DNA of 64,000 bases, from assembly GCA_020634435.1 (NCBI GenBank), contig JACKBS010000005.1, positions 558,001-622,000 on the forward strand, written 5' to 3'. A program made the translations under genes and the position numbers. The stretch is from Ardenticatenaceae bacterium. Lineage in GTDB: Bacteria > Chloroflexota > Anaerolineae > Promineifilales > Promineifilaceae. This document shows positions 34,075 through 44,200 of this stretch, one piece after another. Position 1 is the first letter of the stretch; every line of letters begins with the position of its first letter. The notes beneath the pieces were generated by a model, which was not told the DNA's origin, searched no databases, and saw only the letters and a program-made list of their open reading frames with translations.

Positions 34075-35913
34075 TTACGCCAGCGTTTCTCCAAGAGAGT
34101 TGATGTAGGCAAGGGACTGGTGTCGAAAATAGGTGTTGTACAGCTCGGCGTAGTGGCCGCTGCTGGCCATGAGGCTGTCGTGGGTGCCTTCTTCGATGAT
34201 ACGGCCGTTGCCCATCACAATAATCCGGTCGGCATTTTTAACCGTGCTCAGCCGGTGGGCAATGACGATGGCCGTGCGTTCGCGCATCACCTCGTCCAAC
34301 CCCTCCTGAATTTGCGTCTCGGTGAAGGGGTCCACGCTGGCGGTGGCCTCATCCAAAATGAAGATGGCTGGATTTTTAAGCAGGACGCGGGCCATCGCCA
34401 CCAGCTGCCGCTGCCCCATCGAGAGGTTGCTGCCCCGCTCGCCCACATCAGTGTCTAGCCCCTGGCTCAGGCCGTGCAGCCATTCACCTTTGCTGATCCG
34501 GTTGGCGGCGGTGAGCACCTGGGCATCATCAGCATCGGGACGGCCGTAGCGAATATTGTCCCGAATGGTGCCCGAAAAGAGGAACGGCTCTTGCGGCACC
34601 AGCCCGATCTGCTTACGATAGCTACCCAGGTCCAGCGTGCGAATGTCGTGATTGTCTACCAGAATACGGCCGTCCTGGAACTCATAAAAGCGGTTGAGCA
34701 GCTTGGCGATCGAGCTTTTGCCCGCGCCCGTGTGCCCCACCAGGGCCACCGTCTCCCCCGGCGCAATCGTCAGCGAGAACTCCGGCAGCACCGTTTCTTT
34801 GTCTGTGTAACTGAAGCGCACCTTCTCAAAGCGAATCTCGCCGCGCAGCCCACCCGCCACTTCGCTGGAACCCGTCTGCTGCACCTTTGGCTCCAGATCA
34901 ATCAGGGCAAATACGCGCTCGGCGGCGGAGAGGCCATCCTGGAACTGGCTCCAAAACGAGGCGATGCTGGTCATGGGGAACCAGTAAAAGCCGACCGCCT
35001 GCATGTACAAATACCAATCCCCCGGCGACAAACCCGCCAGCCCGCCCAGGAACGAATCAGGCAAAGTCGCCAATCCACCAGAGTAAACGAGAACGGCCGT
35101 ACCAATCCCCGAGGCAATCACCATAATCGGGAAAATAGAGATGAGCACCAGCCCGCGCCGCACGCCGACGGCATACCCCTGCATGTTGTTGGCGTTAAAC
35201 GAGTCGTAAATCGCCCCTTCCTGCCGGAACCCTTTGGCCACGATGATGCCGCTGACCGACTCCTGAATTTGGGCGTTGATTTTGGCCGTCACCCGGCGGG
35301 CATCTTGCGTCACCCGGCGGGCGATGGTGCGGAAGCTCAGGGCAATGGCCACCGCCAGCGGCGTCATGCCGATGAGAATCAGCGTCAGCCAGACGTTGAT
35401 GCTAAATAGCCAACCGGTCAGAATGACCACCAACAGCACCTGGCTCAACAAGTTCAGCGACAAATCCACTACTGCCGCAAAATCTTGCGTATCGGACGTC
35501 ACCCGGCTCACCACTTTGCCGGACGGATGCTCATCGTAAAACGACAAATCATGGTTGATGGTCGCCGCAAACACATCCTCGCGCAGTTGCAGCACCACAT
35601 TGCCCACAATCCGCGCCGAGAAAAATTGGCGGATGAAGTTGAACACCCACGCCGACGCGCCCATCAACGAAACGCCACCCGCCAGCAAGAGCATCATCTG
35701 CGTGGTTGGCGTAGCCGCAATCAGATCAATTGCCTTGGCAATGATAATTGGTCCAGCCGTGCCCGCCACCGAGTTCAGCGTGATCATCACCGCCACCAGC
35801 GTCATCTGCCGCGAATACGGCCGAAAATACCCCACAATCCGCCCCAACAGCTCCCGATCCGAGTAACTGCGGTCATAATCTTCCGTGTCTAAACCATCTA
35901 AAATGAATCCCAT
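34075..35913 (-). CDS. Heterodimeric ABC exporter subunit (consensus Walker B, altered signature)
   Basis: A 612-residue half transporter with six membrane segments (about 30-340) and an ATPase domain (380-590). Walker A is GHTGAGKSS and Walker B FILDEATASVD has the catalytic Glu. The signature reads LSMGQ instead of LSGGQ. It pairs with the next gene, whose signature is normal but whose Walker B Glu is replaced. This is the arrangement of exporters such as TM287/288 and BmrCD, with one degenerate ATP site. The start ATG has GAGG upstream. The substrate is probably a drug or lipid. Confidence 0.9.
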   Translation of the reverse strand: MGFILDGLDTEDYDRSYSDRELLGRIVGYFRPYSRQMTLVAVMITLNSVAGTAGPIIIAKAIDLIAATPTTQMMLLLAGGVSLMGASAWVFNFIRQFFSARIVGNVVLQLREDVFAATINHDLSFYDEHPSGKVVSRVTSDTQDFAAVVDLSLNLLSQVLLVVILTGWLFSINVWLTLILIGMTPLAVAIALSFRTIARRVTQDARRVTAKINAQIQESVSGIIVAKGFRQEGAIYDSFNANNMQGYAVGVRRGLVLISIFPIMVIASGIGTAVLVYSGGLATLPDSFLGGLAGLSPGDWYLYMQAVGFYWFPMTSIASFWSQFQDGLSAAERVFALIDLEPKVQQTGSSEVAGGLRGEIRFEKVRFSYTDKETVLPEFSLTIAPGETVALVGHTGAGKSSIAKLLNRFYEFQDGRILVDNHDIRTLDLGSYRKQIGLVPQEPFLFSGTIRDNIRYGRPDADDAQVLTAANRISKGEWLHGLSQGLDTDVGERGSNLSMGQRQLVAMARVLLKNPAIFILDEATASVDPFTETQIQEGLDEVMRERTAIVIAHRLSTVKNADRIIVMGNGRIIEEGTHDSLMASSGHYAELYNTYFRHQSLAYINSLGETLA

Positions 35914-35970
35914 AATTTTTTCCTCACTGTAAATTGGAGGCTACTACTCTGTCGGTTTGAATTTTTCAAC

Positions 35971-36042
35971 TGTCATTCCGAGTGAAACGAGGAATCTTCC
36001 AAGTGACAACAGAAAGATTTCTCGCCTTCGGCTCGAAATGAC
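35971..36042. repeat. TGTCATTCC-type palindromic repeat
   Basis: Begins TGTCATTCCGAG and ends CTCGAAATGACA. It lies between the two ABC exporter genes and is closest to the copy at 8272-8374. Confidence 0.55.
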
Positions 36043-36064
36043 ATGGGTGAGATTTGCTTAATCA

Positions 36065-37822
36065 TTAATCATACCGGGCGAAGATGCGCTGGTAGGCAGG
36101 GCTGCGGGCAAGTAGTTCTTCGTGGGTCCCCTGATCAGTCAGACGGCCGTTACTCAACACCAAAATTTTGTCCGCCCAGCGAATCTGCGACAGGCGGTGG
36201 GTGATGAGGAAGGTTGTTCGCTGGCGGCTGATGCGCCGCATCGCCTGCTGAATTTGGTCCTCGGTGGCGCTGTCGATGGCGCTGGTGCTGTCATCCAAAA
36301 TGAGAATACGCGGATTGGTAAGGAAGGCGCGGGCAATGGCAATACGTTGGCGCTGCCCTCCAGAGAGGGTCACACCCCGCTCGCCCACTTCCGTCTCATA
36401 CCCTTCGTTGAAGCTCATAATAAAATCGTGCGCCTGCGCCTCTTTGGCCGCCTGCTCAATCTCTGCCTGAGAGGCATCTGGCACGCCAAAAGCGATGTTT
36501 TCCGCCAGCGTACGCGAGAACAAAAAGATGTCCTGCTCAATCGTTGAGATTTGCGAACGGAGCGACTCCAGGCTCCAATCCCGCACATCGTGGCCATCGA
36601 CGAGGATACGGCCGTTCCCCGCATCAAAAATCCGGTTAATCAGCCGGGTCAACGTCGTCTTTCCTGAACCCGTCTGCCCGACGATGGCCACCGTCTGCCC
36701 CGGCTCCACTGAAAAGCTGATGCCATCCAGCACCGGTTCGCCATCATAACCAAAACGCACATCCTCAAACTCGACGCGGCCCTTAATTTCAGCCTGATGC
36801 CCGCCCTCGTTTTCATCCAGGTCTGTTTCGTCGTTCACCAGCTCCAGAATGCGACGGGCGCTGGCAATGCCCAGCTGCACCAGATTGAACGAGAAGATGG
36901 AAATGAACGTGGGGAAGCGCAAAATGCCAAACAGCCCCATAAATGTCACCACCTCGCCCAGCGTCAGCGTGCCCGCCCGCCATAGCCACATCGCGTGGAA
37001 AAAACCTGCGCCATAGGCCAGGCTAAACACCAGCAGCGGCAAATAGCGGGCCTGAATCACCCCCTGCCGCACAAAATAATCGCGGAACTTGCCCGCATCG
37101 GTGACAAAATTCAGAATCTCCTGCCGCTCCTGCGCATTGCCCTTCACCACTTCAATACCGCCAATAGATTCGGCCAGACCGGCGTTCATCGTGCCAAACT
37201 GCTCGCGCATCGCCTCGCTTACCGGGTTGAGCTGGCGCGCATAATCTGACACGGTGATGGTGAACAGCAGCAAAAAGATGGCAGGCACCAGCAGCAGTTC
37301 CAGCCGCAGCGTGGCAATCAAAATGATAGGCGCCACAATGCCCATCAGGCCATCCACCAGCAGCATCACGCCGGGGCTAAACATGATGTTGAGCGAGCGC
37401 ACATCGTTGGTCGCCCGCGCCATGATGTCGCCAATACGCTGACGGCCGTGGAAGGTCTGGCTCTTGCCCAGCAAGCTGATGTACAGCTCATCTCGACTGT
37501 TGCGCTCGATAAGTTGGGCGATGTACTCGTTGGCATAGTTGCGGGCGATGCCCAGGGCACTTTGCGCCGCTACTGCGCCAAACACGGAAAAGGCCACACC
37601 GAGCAGCGCCGTCGTGAGCCAACCGGGGGTACTAATCAGATCAAAGGCGCGGCCGATGAACACTTGCACATAGCTGGCGGCAAAGTTATTGATGATGGAT
37701 GCGGTGGTGACCAAAATGGGCAGCCAAGGATAACGCAGCACGTGGGACAAAATCCAGCGAATCGGGCCGCTGCGATTGTAATCATACTCATTTTCAACGC
37801 GAAACTCTTTTTTGCTTGCCAT
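36065..37822 (-). CDS. Heterodimeric ABC exporter subunit (degenerate Walker B)
   Basis: A 585-residue half transporter: six membrane segments (about 25-320), then an ATPase domain with Walker A GQTGSGKTT, a normal signature LSGGQRQR and Walker B ILILDDSTSAID. The Asp after the Walker B Asp replaces the usual catalytic Glu. With the LSMGQ signature of its partner it forms the non-hydrolysing site of the heterodimer. It is first in the operon; the partner gene starts about 150 bp downstream, after a palindromic repeat. Confidence 0.9.
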   Translation of the reverse strand: MASKKEFRVENEYDYNRSGPIRWILSHVLRYPWLPILVTTASIINNFAASYVQVFIGRAFDLISTPGWLTTALLGVAFSVFGAVAAQSALGIARNYANEYIAQLIERNSRDELYISLLGKSQTFHGRQRIGDIMARATNDVRSLNIMFSPGVMLLVDGLMGIVAPIILIATLRLELLLVPAIFLLLFTITVSDYARQLNPVSEAMREQFGTMNAGLAESIGGIEVVKGNAQERQEILNFVTDAGKFRDYFVRQGVIQARYLPLLVFSLAYGAGFFHAMWLWRAGTLTLGEVVTFMGLFGILRFPTFISIFSFNLVQLGIASARRILELVNDETDLDENEGGHQAEIKGRVEFEDVRFGYDGEPVLDGISFSVEPGQTVAIVGQTGSGKTTLTRLINRIFDAGNGRILVDGHDVRDWSLESLRSQISTIEQDIFLFSRTLAENIAFGVPDASQAEIEQAAKEAQAHDFIMSFNEGYETEVGERGVTLSGGQRQRIAIARAFLTNPRILILDDSTSAIDSATEDQIQQAMRRISRQRTTFLITHRLSQIRWADKILVLSNGRLTDQGTHEELLARSPAYQRIFARYD

Positions 37823-38167
37823 AGCCTATTTTTACCTTATACAGCTGGTTGCCTCACGAATGTGATAATTATAGCGCAAATAGAACAATTGTACGCTTCC
37901 CTATGGAAGTAGGGACAAATGTCATATTATTTTAGTACTATCGTCTTTTTCTTCTGCATAAAAATTTTGTTATGATCGGGCCTGTCAAATAGGGGAGCCA
38001 ACGTCTTTCATTCCAGCCAACCGCCCGTTTGAAGCATAAATCTTGCTTTGGCCCATTGAGGCCTGTTTGCACTTGGGTTTTGCACCATTGCCCGCGGCTT
38101 CGTCCTTGCATAACCCATTGATTGATTAAGTGAATTAGATATCCGTCTGGATGGAGGAAGTAGTTTG
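37823..38167. other. Divergent promoter region
   Basis: A 345-bp gap between the divergent exporter and cyclase genes. TATGAT at 37971-37976 is a possible plus-strand -10, without a good -35. I see nothing else definite, apart from the strong ribosome site GGAGGAAG just before the cyclase gene. Confidence 0.3.
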
Positions 38168-39730
38168 ATGCAGACGCAAATTGGACCAGAAAAAAGGCCG
38201 TACGGCCGTTCCACCCTTATCCCATTCACAATCGAATCACCCATCACGGCCCGGCTGCAAGGGCTGCTGCCGCTGTTAGGGACTGGCGGCGGCCGGATCA
38301 GCGCCTCGGTGTACGACACGGCTCAGGTGCTGCGCGCCTGTCCGCCGTCTAGCGGCGTTACGCCCGGGCTAGAGTGGCTCAAGCGGCAGCAGCAGGCCGA
38401 TGGTGGCTGGGGCAGCCCGGCAGCGCCGCTCTACCGACGCATCTCCACCATTGCCGCCCTGCTGGCCCTGCACCAATATGCCGACATCATCGACGCCACT
38501 GAAAGCATTGAAGCGGGGCTAGAACATCTGCATTTTCAGCGCGAACTGTGGGCCAACACCGTGCCGGATAGCCTGCCCGTCGGGGCAGAACTGATCTATC
38601 CGTACCTCATTGATGAGGCGGCACGGCTCAAGCTGGCCATTCCGCGCCAGGGCAATACGGCGCTGCTCAGCCAGGGTCGCAAAAAACTACAATATATTGC
38701 CCATATTAAGCCCGACGCCGGTTCGCCGCCGATGCACTCCTGGGAAGCGTGGGGTACCGACCCAGAACCTGCCTACCTGGATGGCGCGGGCAGCATTGGT
38801 CACAGCCCGGCAGCAACGGCCGTTTGGCTGGCCCGTCTCCCGCGCAACGAAACAACCAACCCGCTGCGTCGGCAGGCCGAGTCGTACCTAAGTCGGGCTT
38901 CCCGCGTAACCGGGTTCAATATCCCTGGCGTGGTGCCGGGCATCTGGCCAATGGACCGCTTTGAGCTGGCCTTTAGCCTTTACCCGCTGCTGGTCGCCGA
39001 CTTGCTCGATCATCCCGCGCTGCAAAACGCACTCGAACCCCAGCTAGACACGCTGGGCTTTGCCCTCACGGAGCAGGGTATTGGCTTGAGTGATCATTTC
39101 TACCAGGATGGTGATGATACGGCCGCAGCCCTGGCCATTTTGCACACGGCGGGCTACCTGGTAGACCCGTCTGTGCTGGATCGCTTCCGGGGCGATGGCA
39201 TCTACTACGCTTTTGGCGGTGAAATTCAGAAGTCGATCTCGCTGACGGCCCGCGCCGTGCACGCCCTCCGCTTATTTGGCCAGCGAGACGAAACGGCCGT
39301 TCGCTTACTGCTGGATTCTCAAGGTGAAAACGGCCGTTGGCACGACGACAAGTGGCACATCTCCTGGTTATACAACACACTGCACCTGGTTCTGGCGCTG
39401 GCCGCGGAACCGGAAGGATATACGGCCGTTATGCACGCCCAAGATGACCTCATCCAAAGCCAGCACAGCAACGGCGGCTGGGGCGTCACGGGCGAGACTA
39501 CCCCCTCAGAAACCGCCTACGGCGTTCTGTCTCTCTACACGCTGCACAAGGAAAATCTGCTCACCGAAGCCGGACGACGCGCTTTTAAACGGGGACAGGC
39601 TTATCTGGAAACGGCCGTTAATCAACCCGATCTGGATCGTACGGCGCTATGGATTGAAAAAGAGCTGTACGTGCCGCATCGCATCGAGAAAATGTTCGAG
39701 TTGAGCGCGCTGCTCACCCACATTAATTAG
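38168..39730 (+). CDS. Class II diterpene cyclase (copalyl/kolavenyl diphosphate synthase-like)
   Basis: A 520-residue protein with the two-domain alpha-barrel layout of bacterial class II terpene cyclases. The N-terminal SVYDTAQVL matches the SxYDTA motif of copalyl diphosphate synthases. QQADGGWG is a QW-type repeat. YQDGDDTAAA contains the DxDD general acid (D-G-D-D-T-A) that protonates geranylgeranyl diphosphate. The length fits bacterial CPS enzymes (about 500-530). There is no class I synthase or prenyltransferase in the window, so the final product is unknown. ATG 38168 has GGAGGAAG eight bases upstream. Herpetosiphon, also Chloroflexota, is known to have a related kolavenyl diphosphate synthase. 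Confidence 0.8.
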   Translation: MQTQIGPEKRPYGRSTLIPFTIESPITARLQGLLPLLGTGGGRISASVYDTAQVLRACPPSSGVTPGLEWLKRQQQADGGWGSPAAPLYRRISTIAALLALHQYADIIDATESIEAGLEHLHFQRELWANTVPDSLPVGAELIYPYLIDEAARLKLAIPRQGNTALLSQGRKKLQYIAHIKPDAGSPPMHSWEAWGTDPEPAYLDGAGSIGHSPAATAVWLARLPRNETTNPLRRQAESYLSRASRVTGFNIPGVVPGIWPMDRFELAFSLYPLLVADLLDHPALQNALEPQLDTLGFALTEQGIGLSDHFYQDGDDTAAALAILHTAGYLVDPSVLDRFRGDGIYYAFGGEIQKSISLTARAVHALRLFGQRDETAVRLLLDSQGENGRWHDDKWHISWLYNTLHLVLALAAEPEGYTAVMHAQDDLIQSQHSNGGWGVTGETTPSETAYGVLSLYTLHKENLLTEAGRRAFKRGQAYLETAVNQPDLDRTALWIEKELYVPHRIEKMFELSALLTHIN

Positions 39731-39739
39731 CAGGCAACT

Positions 39740-39774
39740 AGAGAGGATCAATTTCTGAAAATTGATCCTCTCTT
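39740..39774 (+). terminator. Terminator after the cyclase gene
   Basis: A 15-bp perfect stem (AGAGAGGATCAATTT / AAATTGATCCTCTCT) with a 3-4 nt loop, followed by TTAAATT. It lies 10 bp after the stop codon. Confidence 0.7.
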
Positions 39775-39823
39775 TAAATTCTCCAAATGTAACCAATCCT
39801 CTCTGCCTCCGTCTAAAGGGAAG

Positions 39824-40441
39824 ATGGCCACAGAACCAGACTACCAACAAGACGAACAGCTGCTCCTGGCTGCCCTGCGCCAACGTAACGGGCAGGCCTT
39901 CGCCGCGTTGTTTGAGATGTACTCAGACAAGCTCTACCGGCTTTCCCTCAGCTTGCTCAAGGACGAAACTGCCGCTGAAGGTGTGGTGCAAGATGCGTTT
40001 CTGCGCCTGATTGAGCGGCTGGATCAATTTGAAGGCCGGTCGAGCCTGGGCACCTGGCTGTACCGCGTCGCCTACAACCTGAGCATCGACAGGCTGCGGC
40101 AAAGAAAGCCAGAGTTAACCTTGGAGGATGAGGTGGGAGACGGCCGTTTAACCCTACCCATCCACATTGTCGATTGGACCCAATGGCCAGAACAGTTACT
40201 AACCGATGCCGAAATAACGGCCGAACTGGACAAAGCCATTGCCGCCCTGCCAGAAAAGTTCCGCGTCGTGTTTGTGCTGCGCGAAGTGGAAGGACTTTCC
40301 ACAGAAGAAACCGCCCAAATTACCGGCCTGACCCTGAGCGCCACGAAAGTTCGTCTCCATCGGGCTCGCCTCTTTTTGCGCGAGCAGTTAACCCAATCAC
40401 TGCTGTTGATGGGTTCCCAAAACAAACCTTATGAAATGTGA
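39824..40441 (+). CDS. ECF-family RNA polymerase sigma factor
   Basis: A 205-residue sigma factor. Region 2 contains GVVQDAFLRLIERLDQF and LGTWLYRVAYNLSIDRLRQRK-type helices. Region 4 contains EKFRVVFVLREVEGLSTEETAQITGL and TKVRLHRARLFLREQL. AAGGGAAG precedes the ATG. It overlaps the small anti-sigma gene by 11 bp, which implies coupled translation. Confidence 0.92.
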   Translation: MATEPDYQQDEQLLLAALRQRNGQAFAALFEMYSDKLYRLSLSLLKDETAAEGVVQDAFLRLIERLDQFEGRSSLGTWLYRVAYNLSIDRLRQRKPELTLEDEVGDGRLTLPIHIVDWTQWPEQLLTDAEITAELDKAIAALPEKFRVVFVLREVEGLSTEETAQITGLTLSATKVRLHRARLFLREQLTQSLLLMGSQNKPYEM

Positions 40442-40673
40442 AGAACTTCTCCAATACCTTTCTGACTATATTGACAAGGAGCTGAGTGAAGCGTTAACGG
40501 ACGAAGCCCAGCAACATCTGGCAACCTGCCAAAACTGCCGCGTGGTGCTAGATAGTACCCAACAAACCATCTTCCTGTTCCGCGAACAAGGCAAGCGCAC
40601 CATCCCGGTGCAAAATCGCCAACGGTTATTTGACCAGCTTCAGGAAGCATTCCAACATTCCAAACCAGTCTGA
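40431..40673 (+). CDS. Small zinc-finger anti-sigma factor
   Basis: An 80-residue soluble protein made almost only of the anti-sigma zinc domain: KCEELLQYLSDYIDKEL, then HLATCQNC (H-x3-C-x2-C). It has no membrane segment, unlike the 307-residue anti-sigma at 20768. It may act as a soluble redox-type (ZAS) anti-sigma. The gene overlaps the sigma gene. Confidence 0.85.
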   Translation: MKCEELLQYLSDYIDKELSEALTDEAQQHLATCQNCRVVLDSTQQTIFLFREQGKRTIPVQNRQRLFDQLQEAFQHSKPV

Positions 40674-40726
40674 GTAATTTTGTAACCTTTATAGACACAT
40701 TCCGTCTAAAAGAGCATAAGGGCAGG

Positions 40727-40846
40727 ATGAAAGAGAAAGAGTATCCACAAACCACCACCGGCAGCACTATCATCAAACTAATCATCATCTGCATCCTCTG
40801 TATTAGTATCATTTCTGCCCTTGTTTATATCGTTCAACTTTTTTAA
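40727..40846 (+). CDS. Small single-pass membrane protein (39 aa)
   Basis: A 39-codon gene: a polar start (MKEKEYPQTTTGS) and then one membrane segment (TIIKLIIICILCISIISALVY, about residues 14-36). AAGGGCAGG precedes the ATG. It lies between the anti-sigma gene and a DUF2892 gene on the same strand, so it is probably part of that stress operon. Too short to assign to a family. Confidence 0.55.
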   Translation: MKEKEYPQTTTGSTIIKLIIICILCISIISALVYIVQLF

Positions 40847-40869
40847 CAATCAATTTTCGGAGGAATAAC

Positions 40870-41067
40870 ATGAAATCAAATATGGGAAGCACAGATCGGA
40901 TCATTCGCGTTGTTTTGGCTGTTGTCGTAGCCATTCTTTACTTCACCAATCTCATCTCGGGAACGGCCGCTATCATTTTGGGCATTCTGGCCATCGTTTT
41001 CCTGCTCACCAGCGCCGTTGGCTTTTGCCCACTATATGCCCCGTTTAAGTTCTCCACCAAAAAATAA
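40870..41067 (+). CDS. DUF2892 (YgaP-like) inner membrane protein
   Basis: A 65-residue protein typical of DUF2892. It has the N-terminal MGSTDRIIRVVLAVVVAILY, a second membrane segment (TAAIILGILAIVFLLTSAVGFCPLY) and the conserved GxCPLY end. CGGAGGAAT precedes the ATG. Family members are membrane domains sometimes linked to rhodanese or sulfur handling; the role here is unknown. Confidence 0.88.
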   Translation: MKSNMGSTDRIIRVVLAVVVAILYFTNLISGTAAIILGILAIVFLLTSAVGFCPLYAPFKFSTKK

Positions 41068-41091
41068 ACAGATCTTTCAAATTCAGTCTTA

Positions 41092-41119
41092 AGAAGAGTG
41101 GCTTGGCCACTCTTTTTTG
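41092..41119 (+). terminator. Intrinsic terminator
   Basis: AAGAGTGGC / GCCACTCTT hairpin followed by a run of T, ending the ECF/anti-sigma/DUF2892 operon. Confidence 0.8.
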
Positions 41120-41154
41120 TTTGCGAGAAAGGCCCCACACTTTTTCCAGGCAAC

Positions 41155-41196
41155 AAAAAGGCCCGATGCGCTTTCTGCACATCGAGCCTTTTTGCT
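41155..41196 (-). terminator. Terminator of the PKD-protein gene
   Basis: AAAAAGGC-CGATG ... CATCG-GCCTTTTT is an imperfect stem with A and T runs on both sides. It lies just downstream of the minus-strand PKD gene and works in either direction. Confidence 0.7.
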
Positions 41197-41247
41197 TTGA
41201 AGAAGCTGATTTCACGTCGCCGTGAAGCCAGCTACCTTCACCTCTTC

Positions 41248-44200
41248 CTATTTGGTAATACTGTTCGACAAAACGCTGTTAGCCGCATCGAACGTGTAGC
41301 TGCCAGAGGTCACATTGGTAATGGTGAGGGTGTAAGTCCCCGAACCATTGTTACCCAACGTAAAGCGAGCCGTTCCGCTATTGGTGAGTGACGCGGTGAC
41401 GTTGGTTATTGTGCCGTTAGGCAACGTCCAGGTTGCGCTCACCACACCGCTGGTCAGCGATATGCCGTTTTCATTGACCACAGCCACATTGCCTATCACC
41501 GAGCCGTTGTTGCGTACCGTCATGCTGATGCTGGAAACGCGGGCACAGTTGCTGGTGCAGCCACCACCGGGATTGGTCACGTTGATCGTAACCGTATCTG
41601 TAGAGGTGGCCCCGTCATCGTCGGTGACGGTGAGGGTGGCAACGTAGGTTCCGGCATCCATGTAGCTGTGGCTGGGATTGGCAGTTGTGGCGCTGCCACC
41701 ATCACCGAAGTTCCAGGCGTAACTCACAATCGTGCCATCGCTGTCGCTAGAGCCTGAACCGATGAAGTTCACGCTTAGCGGCGCAGTTCCACTGGTCACA
41801 TCGGCAGTAGCAACGGCCGTTGGCGGTTGGTTCACAGGTCCACTACCCACGGTAATGACAACCGTGGCCATGTCTGTCGCGCCATCATCATCCGTGACAA
41901 TGAGGGTGACTGTATAGACTCCGTTTGCGTTATAGCGGACGCGGGGATTTGGCTGGGTTGAGGTACGGCCGTCGCCGAAGTTCCAGGCGTACGAAACAAT
42001 CGAACCATCCACATCGCTAGAACCAGACGAGTTGAAGTTCACCGTCAGCGGTGAAGGACCACTGGTGGGTGTAGCGGCAATAACGGCCGTTGGCGGCTGG
42101 TTGGTGCTGCTACCCGTCACCGTGATGGTTACCGAATCACTACCCGTTGCGCCATCATCATCGGTGACGGTGAGCGTAACCAGGTACGTGCCAGGCACGG
42201 TGTATGTCTTGCCAAACCCAGGATTCGGCAGCGTAGAGGTGGTACCATCGCCAAAATCCCACAGGTAGGAAACGATGAACCCATCCACATCCGAAGATCC
42301 GCTAGAGCTGAACGAGGGGGTAAAGGGCGCTGGCCCCGTTGTATCAAACACGCCGAGAACAGCCGTAGGTGGTTGATTCCCCGCCGTGCCTGTGGCAGTC
42401 ACCACCAGCGAATCGCTGTCCGTGGCTCCGTCATTGTCCGTGACGGTAAGCGTGACCGTGTAGGTGCCGGGTACTTCATACACTTTGATGGCCGGATGCG
42501 GCACGATAGACGTGGTGTCATCGCCAAAGTCCCACAGCCAGCTCACAATCGAGCCATCGGGATCACTGGAGCTGAATGAATTGAAGAACGGATTAAATGG
42601 CACAGGTCCAGATGAAACGTTGACCGCAGCAACAGCAATTGGCGGTTGATTTGGCGGTTCGGGACCAACCTCAATTACCATGCTGGCACTGCCAGAACCA
42701 CCGCGACCATCGTATACCGTTACCGTAACAAGATAGGTCCCTTCAGACGTAAAGGTATTGAACGCTGGGGAACCAAAGTAGCCAAAGCCACCATCGCCAA
42801 AGTCCCACTCGATGTTGCCAATGGAACCATCAGGATCGTAAGAACCAGCCGCCGAGAACTCAACACTCAATGGCGCTGGGCCAGAAGTTACATCGGCGCT
42901 GATAAAGGCAATTGGGTCGATATTGGGAGCTTGCGCATTGATCGCCACCGCATTGCTGGTGGTCGCGCCCTGGTTGTCGGTTACCGTGAGGGTGGCGAGG
43001 TATTCACCAGGGGTAATGTAGGCATGGCTGGGGTTAGCCGCCGTTGAGGTGGCGCCATCGCCAAAGTCCCAGGCATAGGCGGCAATGCTGCCGTCTGGGT
43101 CCGTGCTGCCGGTGGAAGTGAAGTTTACGGTGAAGGGCACATCGGCTTGCAGCACATTCGCGCCAGCGACCGCCACGGGCCATTGATTGCCTCCGGTGCC
43201 AAACTGCTGGTAGCCAATCCGGTAGGCGGACTGGCTGTTCTGAAGGATAGAACCCGCGAACAGACTGACCCCGTTAACGGCCGTTACCGTCGGGTATGCT
43301 TCGGACAACGGTGAATTGGAGAAGATGAACCCTTGCGGGTCAATTACCGCCCCGTTTTCGCTAATGCGCATGCCGTACAGATCGCTGCGGGCATCTAACT
43401 GGTCCAGGGTAAGCGGCGCAAAGCGGTTGCGCTGTTCATTGTAAGCCAGCACAAACTGTGACCCGTCCCAAACCAGATGCGGCCGGTATTGATTCCCTTG
43501 CCAGGGCGTCAGGTTCACCGATGGCTGGGTTGTGCCATTGCTGTTAACGATAATGCCAACCAGGTCGGTTTCTACACCAGAGGTGATTTCTGCCGACTGC
43601 ACGACCAAAGCGGCCGTATCGCTGGCAGCAGTGGCAACCTGGAATATCCCATTACCACCGGCGCTGGAATAGAAGCCGTATACCATAAATTCGGTACCGA
43701 CCGTGCCGTCAGCTTCGATAAAGACACCATTGGTTTCCGCGAGGGAATCATCATGAGTGACATTGCGCTGGTAAGCCAGGAACCAACGATTGCCCATAGT
43801 TGTCAGAGAAATGGAACGAGCATAGTTGAAGCCCACGAGCTTCGGCGTGGTGTCCAGCACGGTGCCGCTGGTGCCATCCAGGCGGGCCGCATACACGTTG
43901 ATGACTTGCACCGTGGTGCCCGTGCGGCGGCCAGCGATAAGGTAGGTGCTGCCAATCGCCGAAACGTCGGTGGGGCCAAAGCCAGGCATCACGGCAATGG
44001 GATTTGCATCAATCAGCGTGCCGTTTTGCTGCAACCGCTGGGCGTAGATAATGTTTGCGGAACCCCAGGTTATGACATAGTTGCTGCCATTCCAGGCGAC
44101 GGACGGTGAACCGGGGCCATTCAAAGGCGAACCGGAATCTAGTTGGATAGGTTCGGCTGTCAGCGGGGTACCATTGGCGCTCAGCGGTTGGGCCAATACA

